A program made the translations under genes and the position numbers. The notes beneath the pieces were generated by a model. That model worked only from the letters and a program-made list of their open reading frames with translations. It made no database searches and had not been told where the DNA came from. A stretch of 64,000 bases of DNA from Argyresthia goedartella (taxonomy: Eukaryota > Arthropoda > Insecta > Lepidoptera > Argyresthiidae), in assembly GCA_949825045.1 (NCBI GenBank), contig OX463827.1, positions 1,200,501 through 1,264,500 on the forward strand, written 5' to 3'. Below are positions 50,949-61,215 of the stretch, in pieces; position 1 is the stretch's first letter; the number at the start of each line of letters is the position of its first letter.

Positions 50949-51152
50949 CGTTTAATACTGCAATAAGTGTAAACCGTCTACTGCAAAGCTGCTCAACCTT
51001 TTTAACAGTCGGGCCAAACAGAAGATTCAGAAATCTTTGGCGGGTCACTGATGGTTCCTATTTTAGTAACTTATAACTTATTATAAGTTACTAAATGAAA
51101 TTGAACTCCAGTATTATCAAACATAATTGTATTTAGTGAAATAATAAAACAG
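50949..51152 (-). repeat. REP-F copy 2: non-autonomous hAT end
   Basis: The reverse complement of 46705-46908 with few differences, including AAAGCTGCTCAACCTTTTTA then ACAGTCGGGCC. It lies directly between REP-H and a MITE-T copy. Confidence 0.78.
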
Positions 51153-51154
51153 TG

Positions 51155-51445
51155 TTACGTTTCTTTTGTTCTTACATGTCAACCTAACAAGAAGACTATT
51201 CGGGGGCTTCGCTGAGCCTGCCCCCTCTAGTCTTCACCTAGGCTATCGCAGTGTTTGACCTGGTATTTTGTTTGCAATTCAAGTTTAAACCAGTTTACTA
51301 TTTAACGGTTTTTTCCGTTACTTTATCAAGTAACCCGTCATATGGTAAGCAGTACGCTACAGTTTACTATCTGTCGATAGTTGACCAACTAACGAGAAGA
51401 AAACCGTTAGTTTATCAACTAACGGTTTTGACTATCTTACGGTGG
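51155..51445 (+). mobile_element. MITE-T copy 2, left end missing, with core-D
   Basis: It starts inside the element at core-D (GTTCTTACATGTCAACCTAA) and continues GTTTGCAATTCAAGTTTAAA then CCAGTTTACTATTTAACGG. It ends with the full right end AACTAACGGTTTTGACTATC then TTACGGTG. Confidence 0.82.
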
Positions 51446-51744
51446 CATATACATAAGTCGCTAATGCTATATCCCTTCTATCACTAAGTTCATTATATCC
51501 TACAATACCAAGTCTAAACAGTGTTGGCTGATTTCATTCTACAGGCAAATCTACAAGAAGTCGTCTCCTTCACCATTTTCGTAGCCATCTCTTCTATATA
51601 CCTAAGGTTAGTATGTACGTGTTGCTTGTGGCTTCATTAATACGAAACTGCCGGTCTTAGGATGAGAAAGTTAGGACAAGCATAGCTGTGACGTCACAAA
51701 GATGGCGGCCGACCGTTCCAAGTTTTTGTTGATTTCTCGAGTTT
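51446..51744. other. No gene recognised
   Basis: Spacer with TGTGACGTCAC and GATGGCGGCCGACC near 51690-51715 but no gene signal. Confidence 0.35.
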
Positions 51745-51908
51745 TAATAATAATAATAATACATTGGACACTATTTACACATATTCATCTAGCGCCAAAT
51801 TAGGATTCCCTGTATCTTGGGTACTAGACAACGATTAACTAGAAAGATATACAACCATGACTCTTGGCTTCGTAGGCAGGGTCACTGCCGACTCGGCCAT
51901 TCTGGTCG
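51745..51908 (-). mobile_element. SINE-B copy lacking the B-box region
   Basis: The AAT tail, TACATTGGACACTATTTACA and GATTCCCTGTATCTTGGGTA are normal. The segment between ACAACCATGACT and CTTGGCTTCGTAGGCAGGGT is missing, removing about 65 bp with the B-box. Confidence 0.85.
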
Positions 51909-52237
51909 CCTTACATCAATTAATGCACCAATTTCGTTGTTTGATGTCTCATTTACAAGTTATTATACAGCGAGGCAATGGTGCCAGCATGTTGGGTACT
52001 CTGCCTCTCGACGGCGGATATCTGAGTGATATTTTTTATTTTATTTAATATTTGAACATAAGTTAGGTTATTTTGTGTTTTTTGGTTAACTATGTATATA
52101 ATTATTTGTAGCTTTATTACTACACGTAACTGGTAAAACATTCAAATAATAAAAAACTGATAGTTGGTTTAAATATAAAGAATATACAATAGGGACCAAA
52201 CAACAATAAAAATCAATTAAATGAGTTATTAGATTGT
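51909..52237. other. No gene recognised
   Basis: AT-rich spacer. A 62-codon minus frame shows no motif. Confidence 0.4.
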
Positions 52238-52325
52238 TTATCTACACACGTATCATAAACCCTCTTTACTGGGTACAAAAACCACACGTTACGATCAGCA
52301 TAATGTTAAACTACTTGGTAAAATT
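52238..52325 (+). mobile_element. MITE-M left-end fragment
   Basis: TATCTACACACGTATCATAA through AACTACTTGGTAAAA matches the first ~88 bp of MITE-M. It ends at about the same point as the tandem partial copy at 17305-17391. Confidence 0.85.
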
Positions 52326-52596
52326 ACTAACAAATTATAGATTTTAATTATCTCAATTCATAATTTCTTTTTTCCAGCAGTCCTCGCAGAACTCGCGCAA
52401 TGTCCATGCGCACAACTCCACAGCATAACACCGCCGGCCGGCCTATGACCACGGATTTAGACTCCGGGCCATTCGGTTGTGGAATGCACTCCCTGCACCA
52501 TCAGGGACAGTCCAACTCTGAATATATTTAAAAGTTGCGTCTAAAGAAGCATCTTTAGAATTATAGGTACTATGCATGTAAGTGTTTATTAGTAAA
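52326..52596 (+). pseudogene. Possible LINE ORF2 C-terminal fragment
   Basis: One frame in 52470-52520 reads RLWNALPAPSGTVQL, like the (V/I)R-x-WN-x-LP block near the end of CR1/jockey ORF2 proteins. It is embedded in GC-richer DNA (CCGCCGGCCGGCC near 52430) with stops nearby. The match is short. Confidence 0.4.
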
Positions 52597-52648
52597 CATA
52601 TATATATATATATAAATATATAAATATATATATCAATATATATATAAT
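52597..52648. repeat. AT-rich microsatellite (TATATA)
   Basis: Imperfect TA run with AAATATA interruptions, directly after the 3' end of the RTE fragment. Confidence 0.9.
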
Positions 52649-52649
52649 T

Positions 52650-53410
52650 CATGCTCAGCCCACATCAAACCTCTGCTGGGCATAGACCTTTTCTACGGTC
52701 TTCCTAGGGTCCTGTGTCACCCGCATCCATTGAGATCCTGTCGACTTTAATATATCATCGGACCATCGGGCAGGTGGTCTGCCCACTGGCCTTGTTGCTC
52801 CCCTTGTCCACCACTCCGTGACTGCTTTGGTCCACCATCCGTCATCGGCGTCACCGCCGGCCACCTTGATTTTGTGTACAATTTGCTTAGTGAGCGTCCA
52901 TGTTTCGGCTCCATAGATGAGGATAGACAAGACACATTGGTTATATACCTTAGCCTTAAGGTATTGTGGTAGTTTGGACTTAAGACTTCGTCTAGCTTCC
53001 CGAAAGCAGCCCGTCCCAAGTCGACGCGTCTGATGATCTCCTTCACCTGTGCATCGCGGTCAAAGGATAAACGACGTTCAAGATAAACGTAATCGCTTAG
53101 CACGTTGTTGTTGCCAACAATTATCTTCGGTACATTTAAAGAGCGATTCATCATGATCTTGGTCTTGCTTGGACATGTTCATCCTGAGACCGACTTTCAG
53201 GGAAGCTTCGTGCAGTTCTGCGAGCATGTGTTGGAGATCTGAGACGCGTTGGGCGACGAGAATGAGATCATCCACCTGAGATGCGACATGAGCGCCCCAT
53301 TTCTGTTGATTCCTTTCTCGCTCCAATCAAACGACTTCATAATATCCTCCAGAATATTGGTGAATAATTTGGGTGAGAGAATTTCAACCTTTCGGACGCC
53401 CCGGTCTATA
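52650..53410 (-). pseudogene. RTE-clade LINE ORF2: RT C-terminal part and tail
   Basis: From 53405 leftwards: GVRKVEILSPKLFTNILEDI (the RTE block before the catalytic site), a degenerate active site (VDDLILVAQ in place of FADD), then DLQHMLAELHEASLKVGLRM. The C-terminal part has ILIYGAETWTLTKQIVHKIK, WTKAVTEWWTRGATRPVGRP and YAQQRFDVG at the end. At least two frameshifts are needed to follow it (near 53300 and 52930). Several segments are deleted, including the part around MERAML in related proteins. Confidence 0.85.
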
Positions 53411-53489
53411 CATATAATAGGAGTAGTATATTGTAAGAATTTTATTATAGTAATTATATAATTTATTTTATTTCTTGTAAGTACTTGTT

Positions 53490-53900
53490 TATTTCCTTAT
53501 ATTGTTGTACACATAGACACATAGGTCTACCATTGCTCAGCAATCAACCTTTACCATCTTAACCTGGTTAGCTGGAAGATATAATAATAATACCTTGGAC
53601 ACTATTTACACACATTGATCTAGCCCCAAACTAGGATTCCCTGTATCTTGGGTACTAGACTAATACTATACTTAGATAGATAAACAACCATGACTAGGGT
53701 ACAAACATCCGTTTCCATCAAACAAATATTTGCCCCCACCGGGACTCGAACCCGGGACCCTTGGCTTCGAAGGCAGGGTCACTGCCGACTCGGCCATTCG
53801 GGTCGTCTTCTCTTATTAGAGTTAAGCTCGCCTTTGTACACTATTTTCATGTAACTATTGTTTTTTTATAAGTTTTGGTGCAATAAAGAAAATATGAAAA
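53490..53900 (+). repeat. REP-E copy split by a SINE-B insertion
   Basis: The left half (53490-53579) has TAGGTCTACCATTGCTCAGC then TTAGCTGGAAGA. The right half (53809-53900) has TTCTCTTATTAGAGTTAAGC then TCGCC and GGTGCAATAAAGAAAATATG. Joined, they align with the uninterrupted reverse copy at 61042-61215. The SINE occupies 53580-53808. Confidence 0.82.
53580..53808 (-). mobile_element. SINE-B copy inserted in REP-E
   Basis: Full head with B-box (GGGACTCGAACCCGGGACC on the plus strand), slightly shortened body (AGACTAATACTATACTTAG) and AAT tail at the left. Confidence 0.92.
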
Positions 53901-54285
53901 ACTTTAACGGGTAAAGGGCTGAAACTGCCGAAATATAAATATCTCATATTTTTATTTTGAGTGCATGCAACATAATACTATATTTCCTCTCTTGCGATTT
54001 CCATATGATTGCGTTCGGTTCAAGGTGTGACCTAACAAGAGTATTTTACAATGTTTTCATCACGGCCATGCCCGTGAAGGTGCACTCCGTACGCAAGACA
54101 AGACCTAAATTCCTATACCTTTTTTATATATTCCTTCAATATGTACCCGGTATTTCAGGTCAGATGTCAACCCAACTCCTAAGTCCTTATCGTCATTAAC
54201 TCACTGGATTTCCCCGTCACCCACCTTATACCTACCCAATACTGGACATATCTTGCGAGTAAAAGTTATAATTGCACATATGGAT
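53901..54285. other. No gene recognised
   Basis: An 80-codon plus frame (53957-54199) has no motif. AT-rich. Confidence 0.4.
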
Positions 54286-54589
54286 CACCGTAAGATAGTC
54301 AAAACCGTTAGTTGATAAAAACACAATCAACCTAACACGAAGACTATTCGGGGGCTTCGCTGCGCTCACCTCCTCTATTTTTCACCTAAGCTACCGCAGT
54401 GTTTGCCCTGGTATTTTGTTTGCAATTCAAGTTTAAACAAGTTTACTATTTAACGGTTTTAACCGTTAGTTTATCAATAAGCGCGTCATATAGTAAGAAG
54501 TACTCTACAGTTTACTATCTGTCTGTTGACCAACTAACGAGAAAAAAAACGTTTATTTATCAACTAACGGTTTTGACAAACTTACGGCG
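54286..54589 (+). mobile_element. MITE-T copy 3, both ends present, with core-D
   Basis: Left end CACCGTAAGATAGTCAAAAC then CGTTAGTTGAT; right end ATCAACTAACGGTTTTGACA then AACTTACGGCG. Core-D is at 54325-54424. The left subterminal part is shorter than in copy 1. Confidence 0.88.
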
Positions 54590-54604
54590 ACAGAGACATT
54601 GAAC

Positions 54605-54800
54605 TCCAGCTAGTTAGTTTCGCTCCATTGCACAATACTGTCAGTCCTCCTGAAGTATTTCACAATCCAGACTTATTGTCCACGAAAGTTTCGAATCATT
54701 CGCGAACAATAAGCAGTTTGAATAGTTCACGCGGTGAGGTAGGTCATTAATCATTATTGTGAATTTCAATGGCCCTAAAGTAGTTCCCTGACCTCTCCGG
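54605..54800 (-). pseudogene. Jockey-like reverse transcriptase fragment
   Basis: From 54800 leftwards one frame reads GQGTTLGPLKFTIMINDLPH, then VNYSNCLLFANDSKLSWTIS and CEILQED before a stop. This is the block from PQGS-x-LGPLLF to the catalytic FADD, with the second Asp motif altered to FAND. It is a fourth type of RT in the window, too short to place further. It directly follows MITE-T copy 3. Confidence 0.7.
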
Positions 54801-55302
54801 ACCTGATAAAAAATGGTTGTGCCCGATGTCCATTGTATTCTACGTACTGTGGTCCATCGCTCATGTTGCCAGTAAAAAAAACTAAGAAGTTTGGGAGTTC
54901 ATCCCACATTCGCTAACTTTCCAAGGACAGAAGGACAGCGACTCCTAAAACTCCACTCAAATCTCTTAAATGGTTCCTTTATTTTTTTAATAAATATGAT
55001 GATTTAAAAGTTTGGCAAGATACATTCTATCGTACCCAGTGATGTGGTAAAGTGTATTTGGCGAACATGAATAAATCGAAAATATTCGATAAGACTAAGC
55101 TTAGACTAATTTTTCTTAAATGGGAACTATGAGTAAAATAAATACACGTTTTAAAATATGCGCCAAGGGCAGCTAGTATTAAAATAGTTTATATTATAGT
55201 CATATAAACCCTTCCATAATCCCTCCGCAGTGGCGGCCATTTTGAACTTCTTACCTTTCAGTGTGGCGGAATATGACGAATTGCTTTTGTCCCGTGTGCC
55301 AT
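54801..55302. other. No gene recognised
   Basis: AT-rich spacer with no motif. Confidence 0.4.
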
Positions 55303-55344
<42 letters not shown>

Positions 55345-55408
55345 TGATATATATAAATATTTGTATGGCGACATCTAAAGGATATATATATATATATATA
55401 TATATGTA
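55303..55408. repeat. (TA)n microsatellites in an inverted arrangement
   Basis: Two TA runs (55308-55338 and 55382-55406) flank a short segment. CATACAAATATATATA on the left and ATATATAAATATTTGTATG on the right are inverses, so the region can fold. Confidence 0.95.
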
Positions 55409-55419
55409 GCCCATTAAAG

Positions 55420-55785
55420 TCCCCACCGAGGGGTAAGGGCCTTTACCGGGATGCGAATAAGATAGAGCCATACTCCATTACGCTGGCTCAGTGCAGGTTG
55501 ATGGAGGGGTGTCGGGCTTGTGGCCAACCCGACTGTCAGATGTTATCAAGCTGCCCTATAAGGGCCTCTGACACAACTTTACGGCTTAGTAGCCGTTAAG
55601 TTGTGTCAGTGGAAGTCCACAGAGCAGCGACAGTAGCCACAGGACCTACAGATTAATAGCTAGGAAGCGTCCGAAACAAATACCACATAAAACGGACACC
55701 CATCCAGTGCCCGTCTCGGCCAGATGTTGCAACCAGCACGATCGTTTGCGATGTGCGAATACCGCTAGGCCACGGCAGCTTAATG
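55420..55785 (-). repeat. REP-G copy 2 (SINE-like)
   Basis: Same blocks as 25990-26335 in reverse: CAGTGCAGGTTGATGGAGGG, GTCGGGCTTGTGGCCAACCC, CCCTATAAGGGCCTCTGACA, CGTCTCGGCCAGATGTTGCA and ATACCGCTAGGCCACGG. It has an internal foldback CACAACTTTACGGCTTAGTA then GCCGTTAAGTTGTG not seen in copy 1. Confidence 0.8.
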
Positions 55786-57159
55786 AATTAAAACATATTT
55801 AAATATTATACCGTATATATTTCCAGTATCTTGTCAAACAGCTTTGAGTGCCACTCAAACAATGAAGAGAGATGATTTAGGGCGGCACACCCGAAGCATT
55901 CATGCTGCGTTTGCTCTCAAACGAACGTAACGAAACGAAGCTGCCGTTTTTGAAATCGGTGGATTGGTCATGAAATGGTGCCAACTGGTATGCAGGGTTC
56001 GGGCTAAACTAGTCGGGCTAACAACGCGATATGCCTTGTTATGGTATTTATAGAACTCTGCATGCTATCACGTAACTAGGACGTTCTGTCTGATTAGGAC
56101 TCTTCCCAAACAAAACATATTCATTCAAAGGTATTATAGCCCGCCCGATTGCCAGTAGTGACGATTGGCTAGTCCCCTGTCAACTCTTGTTTCTCGGGAG
56201 ATTTGAAGGTCTCTCACGATGTTTTCGAATACATACAATACAATATATAGGTAACTTATCCAATGTATTGTAATCAGATGTACTCAACTCAACTCAAGTC
56301 GCGACAATCTTTTGAATGTTTAATTAATACCGAACTTTTTCGCGTAAATCTTCTTTCTTCATCGCTTTCTCGGACGCAATTAACTTAGAGTTTCTTCTGC
56401 GCGTTAATTAAAGGCTTTTTGTGAATGTTGCATAATCAGACAAGTTTTTTCTGGCTTCGTAATTAAATTCAAAGCTTACAGTCGTACTGCAGCTTCCGAG
56501 AAACCGGAAAGGGCAGTCGCTGACAACGTAATATCTTCAGATTATGGATCTGCTGAAACGGAACATTCCGGGAGTTTTATTGAGATAGCTCTAGAGCTCT
56601 GTATACAAGACTTCATATCGGTATACCGAGCGTAGATTCTGTAGCGTGGGAATTGAAGAAGCCTCGAAGTTGAACAGCGGAAATTAGGATATCAACATCA
56701 GCTTCCTTTTGGAGTACCTAATAGTAATTCAAATGCTATAAAGACTGACAAACAGAGCTACGTAACTTAACATTTTAATACGAGTAACTTTCAATAATTA
56801 ACAAGTACATAAACTCAAATGCGGCGCGAAAAATATTTTGTGTAAATTTCTAAGATTTTTTCTATCGAGCAAAAAAACAAATTATGTATATACAAATATG
56901 ATATATGATGGAAAGTAATGACTTTATATGCTGAAACTCGTGATTAAAAAGCTAGTAAAGAAACCAACAGGTTTCATTCTCATTGTTTTGATTTAAAAAA
57001 CACTGTGCCGCCTTAGTTCAACTAAGTATACCTTCCTAGATCATCCGCTTTGTGAACATAATAGAATTAGAGTTAGAGATGTATATCTTGAGCCATCCAA
57101 GTATTCTTATTTGAAATTCATTAGATGCTTAATTACCACGACCGTGGTCTTCAGTTGCG
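55786..57159. other. No gene recognised over about 1.4 kb
   Basis: Apparently unique AT-rich DNA. I found no frame with a motif and no dispersed-repeat match within the window. Confidence 0.4.
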
Positions 57160-57320
57160 GGTTCGAGGACTTGTTTGTTGCCTCAAGCCCGCGGCGTAAA
57201 CTCGGGGGCCCCGTCCGCCCCGGTCTTGGGTGGCCCCTACTTGTCAGGGGCCGCGCGTGGTCTCGTTGTGCTGTGCCTTCGCCGTTTATTGGCATACAAT
57301 GGAGACAGCGGAGCGGGAGC
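57160..57320. other. GC-rich patch, open on both strands
   Basis: GGGGGCCCCGTCCGCCCCGG and CAGGGGCCGCGCGTGG make this patch stand out. A plus frame (57111-57407) and a minus frame (57343-57107) are both open, so openness is uninformative. The translations (Pro/Arg/Gly-rich) match nothing I know. Confidence 0.4.
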
Positions 57321-57504
57321 TTTTTCTTCACAGAGCCGTGCATTCGGCCTGTTATACTCTGTTCATTCCTTCATTTAACTTTTAAAGTTTCCTTGTTGCC
57401 TACATAATAAGCAATTTTTCAGTGCACTTGTCAAATATGTATGGGAATTGAGATGTCAAAAGTAAAGCCCTTAGCTGAATAGACTGTAGCCTAACTACCA
57501 ACAT

Positions 57505-57700
57505 GTTTTTTAGGTATCACTTCGTCGTCCGTCTGTCTGTCTGTCTGTCCCTCTGACCGTCAGTCTAGACCCTTTTTCTCAAGAAGGTATCAAGTTAAAA
57601 TTAATATCAATTACTTAGGTCCCTTGGAGCTGTGAAAAAAAACAAAGTTCTACGTTATTAAAAAGAAAAGATACGGCCGTTTATTCTGCAATGTTGCCAA
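57505..57700 (-). repeat. Dispersed-repeat-like segment with GTCT run
   Basis: GTCCGTCTGTCTGTCTGTCT, TTTTTCTCAAGAAGGTATCA and GGTCCCTTGGAGCTGTGAAA resemble another common lepidopteran repeat related in style to REP-P. There is no second copy of the whole segment in the window. Confidence 0.45.
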
Positions 57701-57770
57701 AACGAATAGCAATAGTATATCGATTGCTCCGAAGACCTTTGTAGGGGAAAAACCCAGTTTATAAGTTTGA

Positions 57771-57858
57771 GTCATCGCTGTATCTGGTTCCCACGACCCT
57801 GGGTATCCTAGTGTGAGGCCAGAAGCAATGTATGTGCCTGAATGTTAATGTTTATGTT
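57771..57858 (+). mobile_element. SINE-C 3' fragment
   Basis: CGCTGTATCTGGTTCCCACG, GGGTATCCTAGTGTGAGGCC and AGAAGCAATGTATGTGCCTG match the 3' half of SINE-C. Confidence 0.8.
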
Positions 57859-57860
57859 AA

Positions 57861-57958
57861 GCTCCCAAGGGCGCAAAATTTTGTATTTAGCAATCAGTCT
57901 CCAAACTAAATAGGCGCTGCCAACAAGCCAAATACGGCATTTTGCACCTTTGGGAGCC
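57861..57958. mobile_element. 98-bp foldback element (mini-MITE) with ~29-bp inverted ends
   Basis: The left end GCTCCCAAGGGCGCAAAATT then TTGTATTT and the right end AAATACGGCATTTTGCACCT then TTGGGAGC are inverses with a few mismatches. About 40 bp separate them. Confidence 0.7.
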
Positions 57959-58489
57959 ATCGATACGCTATTGTTATTCGTGTTTCATACGAGACTTGAG
58001 GCCCAGCTCAATTAAAGACTAAACAAGAACAACATTAAACAAGTTTTTCGCATCACGTCAAGACCCACACCCCTGCCGCGGTTGTTAACATACGTGTTTC
58101 AAGGTAGATCAAAATTAGGGATGCTCTATTTATACTAACTGTAACGTGAAATAAATATGTGGCCATCGAACAACTGGAAGCAGTATGGAGAGCTTACAGC
58201 TTTACAGGTGACACTTAATTAGCTGACCATATTTTGGGGAATGACAGTACCCATCAATATGATAAACTTTTCCCAGGAAAAATATGGACGCATATGAAAA
58301 AAAAAATTGTCGCTCAGTACATTGACCCTGTATCTGAATAGAGAAGAAAGAATCTGCTAAAAAAAATATTTTGTATTTTTTACACACTTTTCTCAGCAAG
58401 CATTAGCCTTAATTTCCTGCATACCGCATGCCTGACGTTGTTGTATCATGCCATGCCATGCCCACGTGACAAGCACAACCGCCATGGTG
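57959..58489. other. No gene recognised
   Basis: AT-rich spacer without motifs. Confidence 0.4.
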
Positions 58490-58552
58490 GCGCCACTCAA
58501 CGTGCCAGCGCCACTCAGCATGCCAGCGCCACTCAGCGTGCCAGCAACAAAG
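58490..58552. repeat. 18-bp short tandem repeat, about 3 copies
   Basis: GCGCCACTCARCRTGCCA-type units repeat three times; on the minus strand they read as AGTLSG-like codons. Downstream (58560-58690) an AAACTCTACC motif recurs loosely. Confidence 0.8.
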
Positions 58553-60202
58553 GGGATCGTTAATAGAAACTCTGCCTTGAGGCGCATCATCAAGGACTCT
58601 GCTGGCGCGTAGACAGAAACTCTACCTCGACTCAGAGTCAGCTGGCGAGTAAATATGTAGAAACTCTACCCCAACTCACGCCCTCGTCGTGGACTCTGTT
58701 GTAAATAATTTTCTATGCATTGTCTTGCATGGCGAGCTTACTTACTGCTTAGAGCAAGTTAAATTAATTAAAAGTAAGAAACTAACTAAACAAAATACTC
58801 GCAGTTGGCGGCTCTGTGTAGTGGGTTGCTCCCCTCCCTCACATATGGCGAGGGTGGTGATGGCTGGTGCACAAGTCATACTCTTGACGGGTGCTGCTTG
58901 GGGGGACTGCTCCAGTCCGGTTTCTTGCAAGTTATGTTCATTACAGCTAGTCTTTGTCATTCATTAGATTAGATAATTTTATATCGTAAATTGTGTAATA
59001 AAAAAAAATGACGAATATTGAAAATATGACATCCCCGTAGAGTTTCTTGGTGCTATCTACTCTGACGGGCGTATTTCCGAAGCACTGGTAGAGTTCATGG
59101 AGTTTATTTTTCCTGTGCGAGATTCAGCCATGAATCACCACTTGAAGGAGAAATTTCCTTTTTCAAACTCAAATCAGTTATGTACTCATTAGTTTAGTTG
59201 ATCATATTTTTTTTTCTTCATGTATATGAGACTTAAATAAGTGTTTGACTTGTAGAAGTGCATTATTTTGCCTACTTGCAATAAATTATTTGAGTTTTAA
59301 GTTTTTGAGTTTTGAGTTTTTTGAGTTGAATACATCACCGAAATCGAACTCGTGCTCAGAAAAAATCTTAATTTGTTATTCGTTTGTTAATTTGTTGTTT
59401 GTTGTCTTTGTTGTTTGTTTACCTTATGTTGAGCTTCACCACAGTCGGATAAAGAGAAAAGAACGACGAATCTATGAAACGAAGAAATAAACAAATAAGA
59501 ATTGGCTGTATGGTCAGAGACTTTGACCTATTCAGATGGACGAAAAGAATTTAAAAAAAAAAACATAAAATCGATCGCAGTATTTCGAACAAAAAGAAAA
59601 CTGGTGGAATTAATTAAAACTATTGATGCATTAACCTTTTCTCTGTCTTATTAACATTATTTATTGTGACATAAATTTTAATATAATCTGCCATGTTAAA
59701 AAGATTTCGCAAATAAATGCTCTTTTAAAAAAGCCCTCAACTGTTCGTCGGTCCCTTATTGTTAACCCCTCGTCTGTGGTAATGGCGGAATCCACCAATA
59801 ACAATTGAAAAGCGATGTTATAACTTACCCACTGATGAGACGATAAATAAAGTTAGTCCCCCATCACCAATCACAAAGCCACCTAAGAAGTTCTAGTTCA
59901 AAAAAACATCCAGCACCAGTTTGATATTCTCGCACAAGGTTTATTCGGGAGACACTCGGCTCGTTCCGAACGGTAACAGAGTGTAAACTGTTAACCGACG
60001 GTAATTAGCGAATATATTCGGGCTCCAATTCACCGTCGTCCTTACTGTCACTTGTTTCGTTTCGGCCAACTGGCGACCGGAGATTCCGGATGTAAGCACA
60101 GGTTAAGGGAAACTGGTGAATAAGAGCCTGCTAAGAGAGAGTTTGTGTTTGTATGCTTCGACAGCGTGTGTAATTAAAGTGTCGCCTGTCTGTTCCCACA
60201 GA
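58553..60202. other. No gene recognised over about 1.65 kb
   Basis: Short frames at 58689-58967 (plus) and 58960-58742 (minus) overlap each other and lack motifs. A GAGTTTTGAGTTTTTTGAGTT run near 59295-59325 is low complexity. Confidence 0.4.
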
Positions 60203-60207
60203 GTGTG

Positions 60208-60260
<53 letters not shown>
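60203..60260. repeat. (GT)n microsatellite, about 25 perfect repeats
   Basis: Perfect GT run at 60210-60260 preceded by an imperfect start. The CVCVCV and HTHTHT frames over it are artefacts. Confidence 0.98.
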
Positions 60261-60261
<1 letters not shown>

Positions 60262-60465
60262 CACATGCTCCATACCACACCTACTCACATGCACGCAATG
60301 AGCGCAAGTCCCACAAAGCATGATCACGTGACGCCTTGCGTGATTAATACGGATTCCTACGATACGATGAATGATATAAAATGTATTTTGTGGAAGAGAG
60401 ACAACGATAGAATATTACATCGAAGATTCTTTATACCGGGTGCTACACACACCATTACCTGTTTT

Positions 60466-60903
60466 TGAGGGTTCCGTACCCGTAGGGGGCTAAAAGGGAC
60501 CCTATTACTAAGGCTCCGCTGTCCGTCCGTCTGTCACCAGGCTGTATCTCATGAACCGTGATAGTTAGACAGATGAAATTTTCACAGATGAAATGAAATT
60601 TCTGTTGCCGCTATAACAACCAATACTAAAAAACAGAATAAAATAAATATTTAAGAGGGCTCCCATGCAACAAACGTTTTTTTTTTTTCGTATATGCTCG
60701 ATGTTGATAACGGCAACAGGTAGACGCTTGAAATATTCACAGAATATTAAGTTATATATTCACTTTAAAATTCAATAAATAAATTAGAATAAAACAAATA
60801 TTTAAGGGGCTCCCATACAACAAACGTGATTTTTACCGTTTTGATAGATAGTGGTACGGAAACCTTCATGCGCGAGTCCGACTCGCACTTGGTCGGTTTT
60901 TTT
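60466..60903 (-). repeat. REP-P copy with both ends, internal partial duplication
   Basis: Right family end in reverse at 60468-60480 (AGGGTTCCGTACCC). Then AAGGCTCCGCTGTCC, ACCAGGCTGTATCTCATGAA and GAAATTTTCACAGATGAAAT, and finally CGAGTCCGACTCGCACTTGG then TCGG at 60873-60896. CTCCCATGCAACAAACG (60661) and CTCCCATACAACAAACG (60811) show an internal ~150-bp duplication. Confidence 0.85.
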
Positions 60904-61041
60904 ATCCATAGCGAATTGAGAATCTTTTTCGACATATTCGTAAATAAAAGATTATTCACTAAAGCACTGTTTTATATCACGCGCGTGATATTCAATCCTG
61001 TACGTACATGGCAAAGCAAAGGCAAAGGATCCTAGATTTAA

Positions 61042-61215
61042 TTCATAATTTCATAATTTCTGTATTGCACATAAATAATATACAGACAACAAGACTTACA
61101 TAAGTGCAAATGTGAGCTTATCTCTAATAAGAGATCTCTTCCAGCAAACCAAATCAGGATGAGAAAGGTCGATTGCTGAGCAGGTGTAGACCATGTGTAC
61201 AGCTATATAATTTAC
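61042..61215 (-). repeat. REP-E copy, uninterrupted
   Basis: In reverse: CACATGGTCTACACCTGCTC, AGCAATCGACC, TTGCTGGAAGAGATCTCTTA then TTAGAGATAAGCTCACATT, and TGTGCAATACAGAAATTATG. It serves as the reference for the interrupted copy at 53490-53900. Confidence 0.78.

Noticed and set aside
57107..57407. Overlapping plus and minus frames in a GC-rich patch
   Set aside because: Both strands are open simultaneously; the translations are Pro/Arg/Gly-rich without motifs. Listed only as a compositional patch.
60103..60468. CVCVCV and HTHTHT frames
   Set aside because: Translation of a (GT)n microsatellite.
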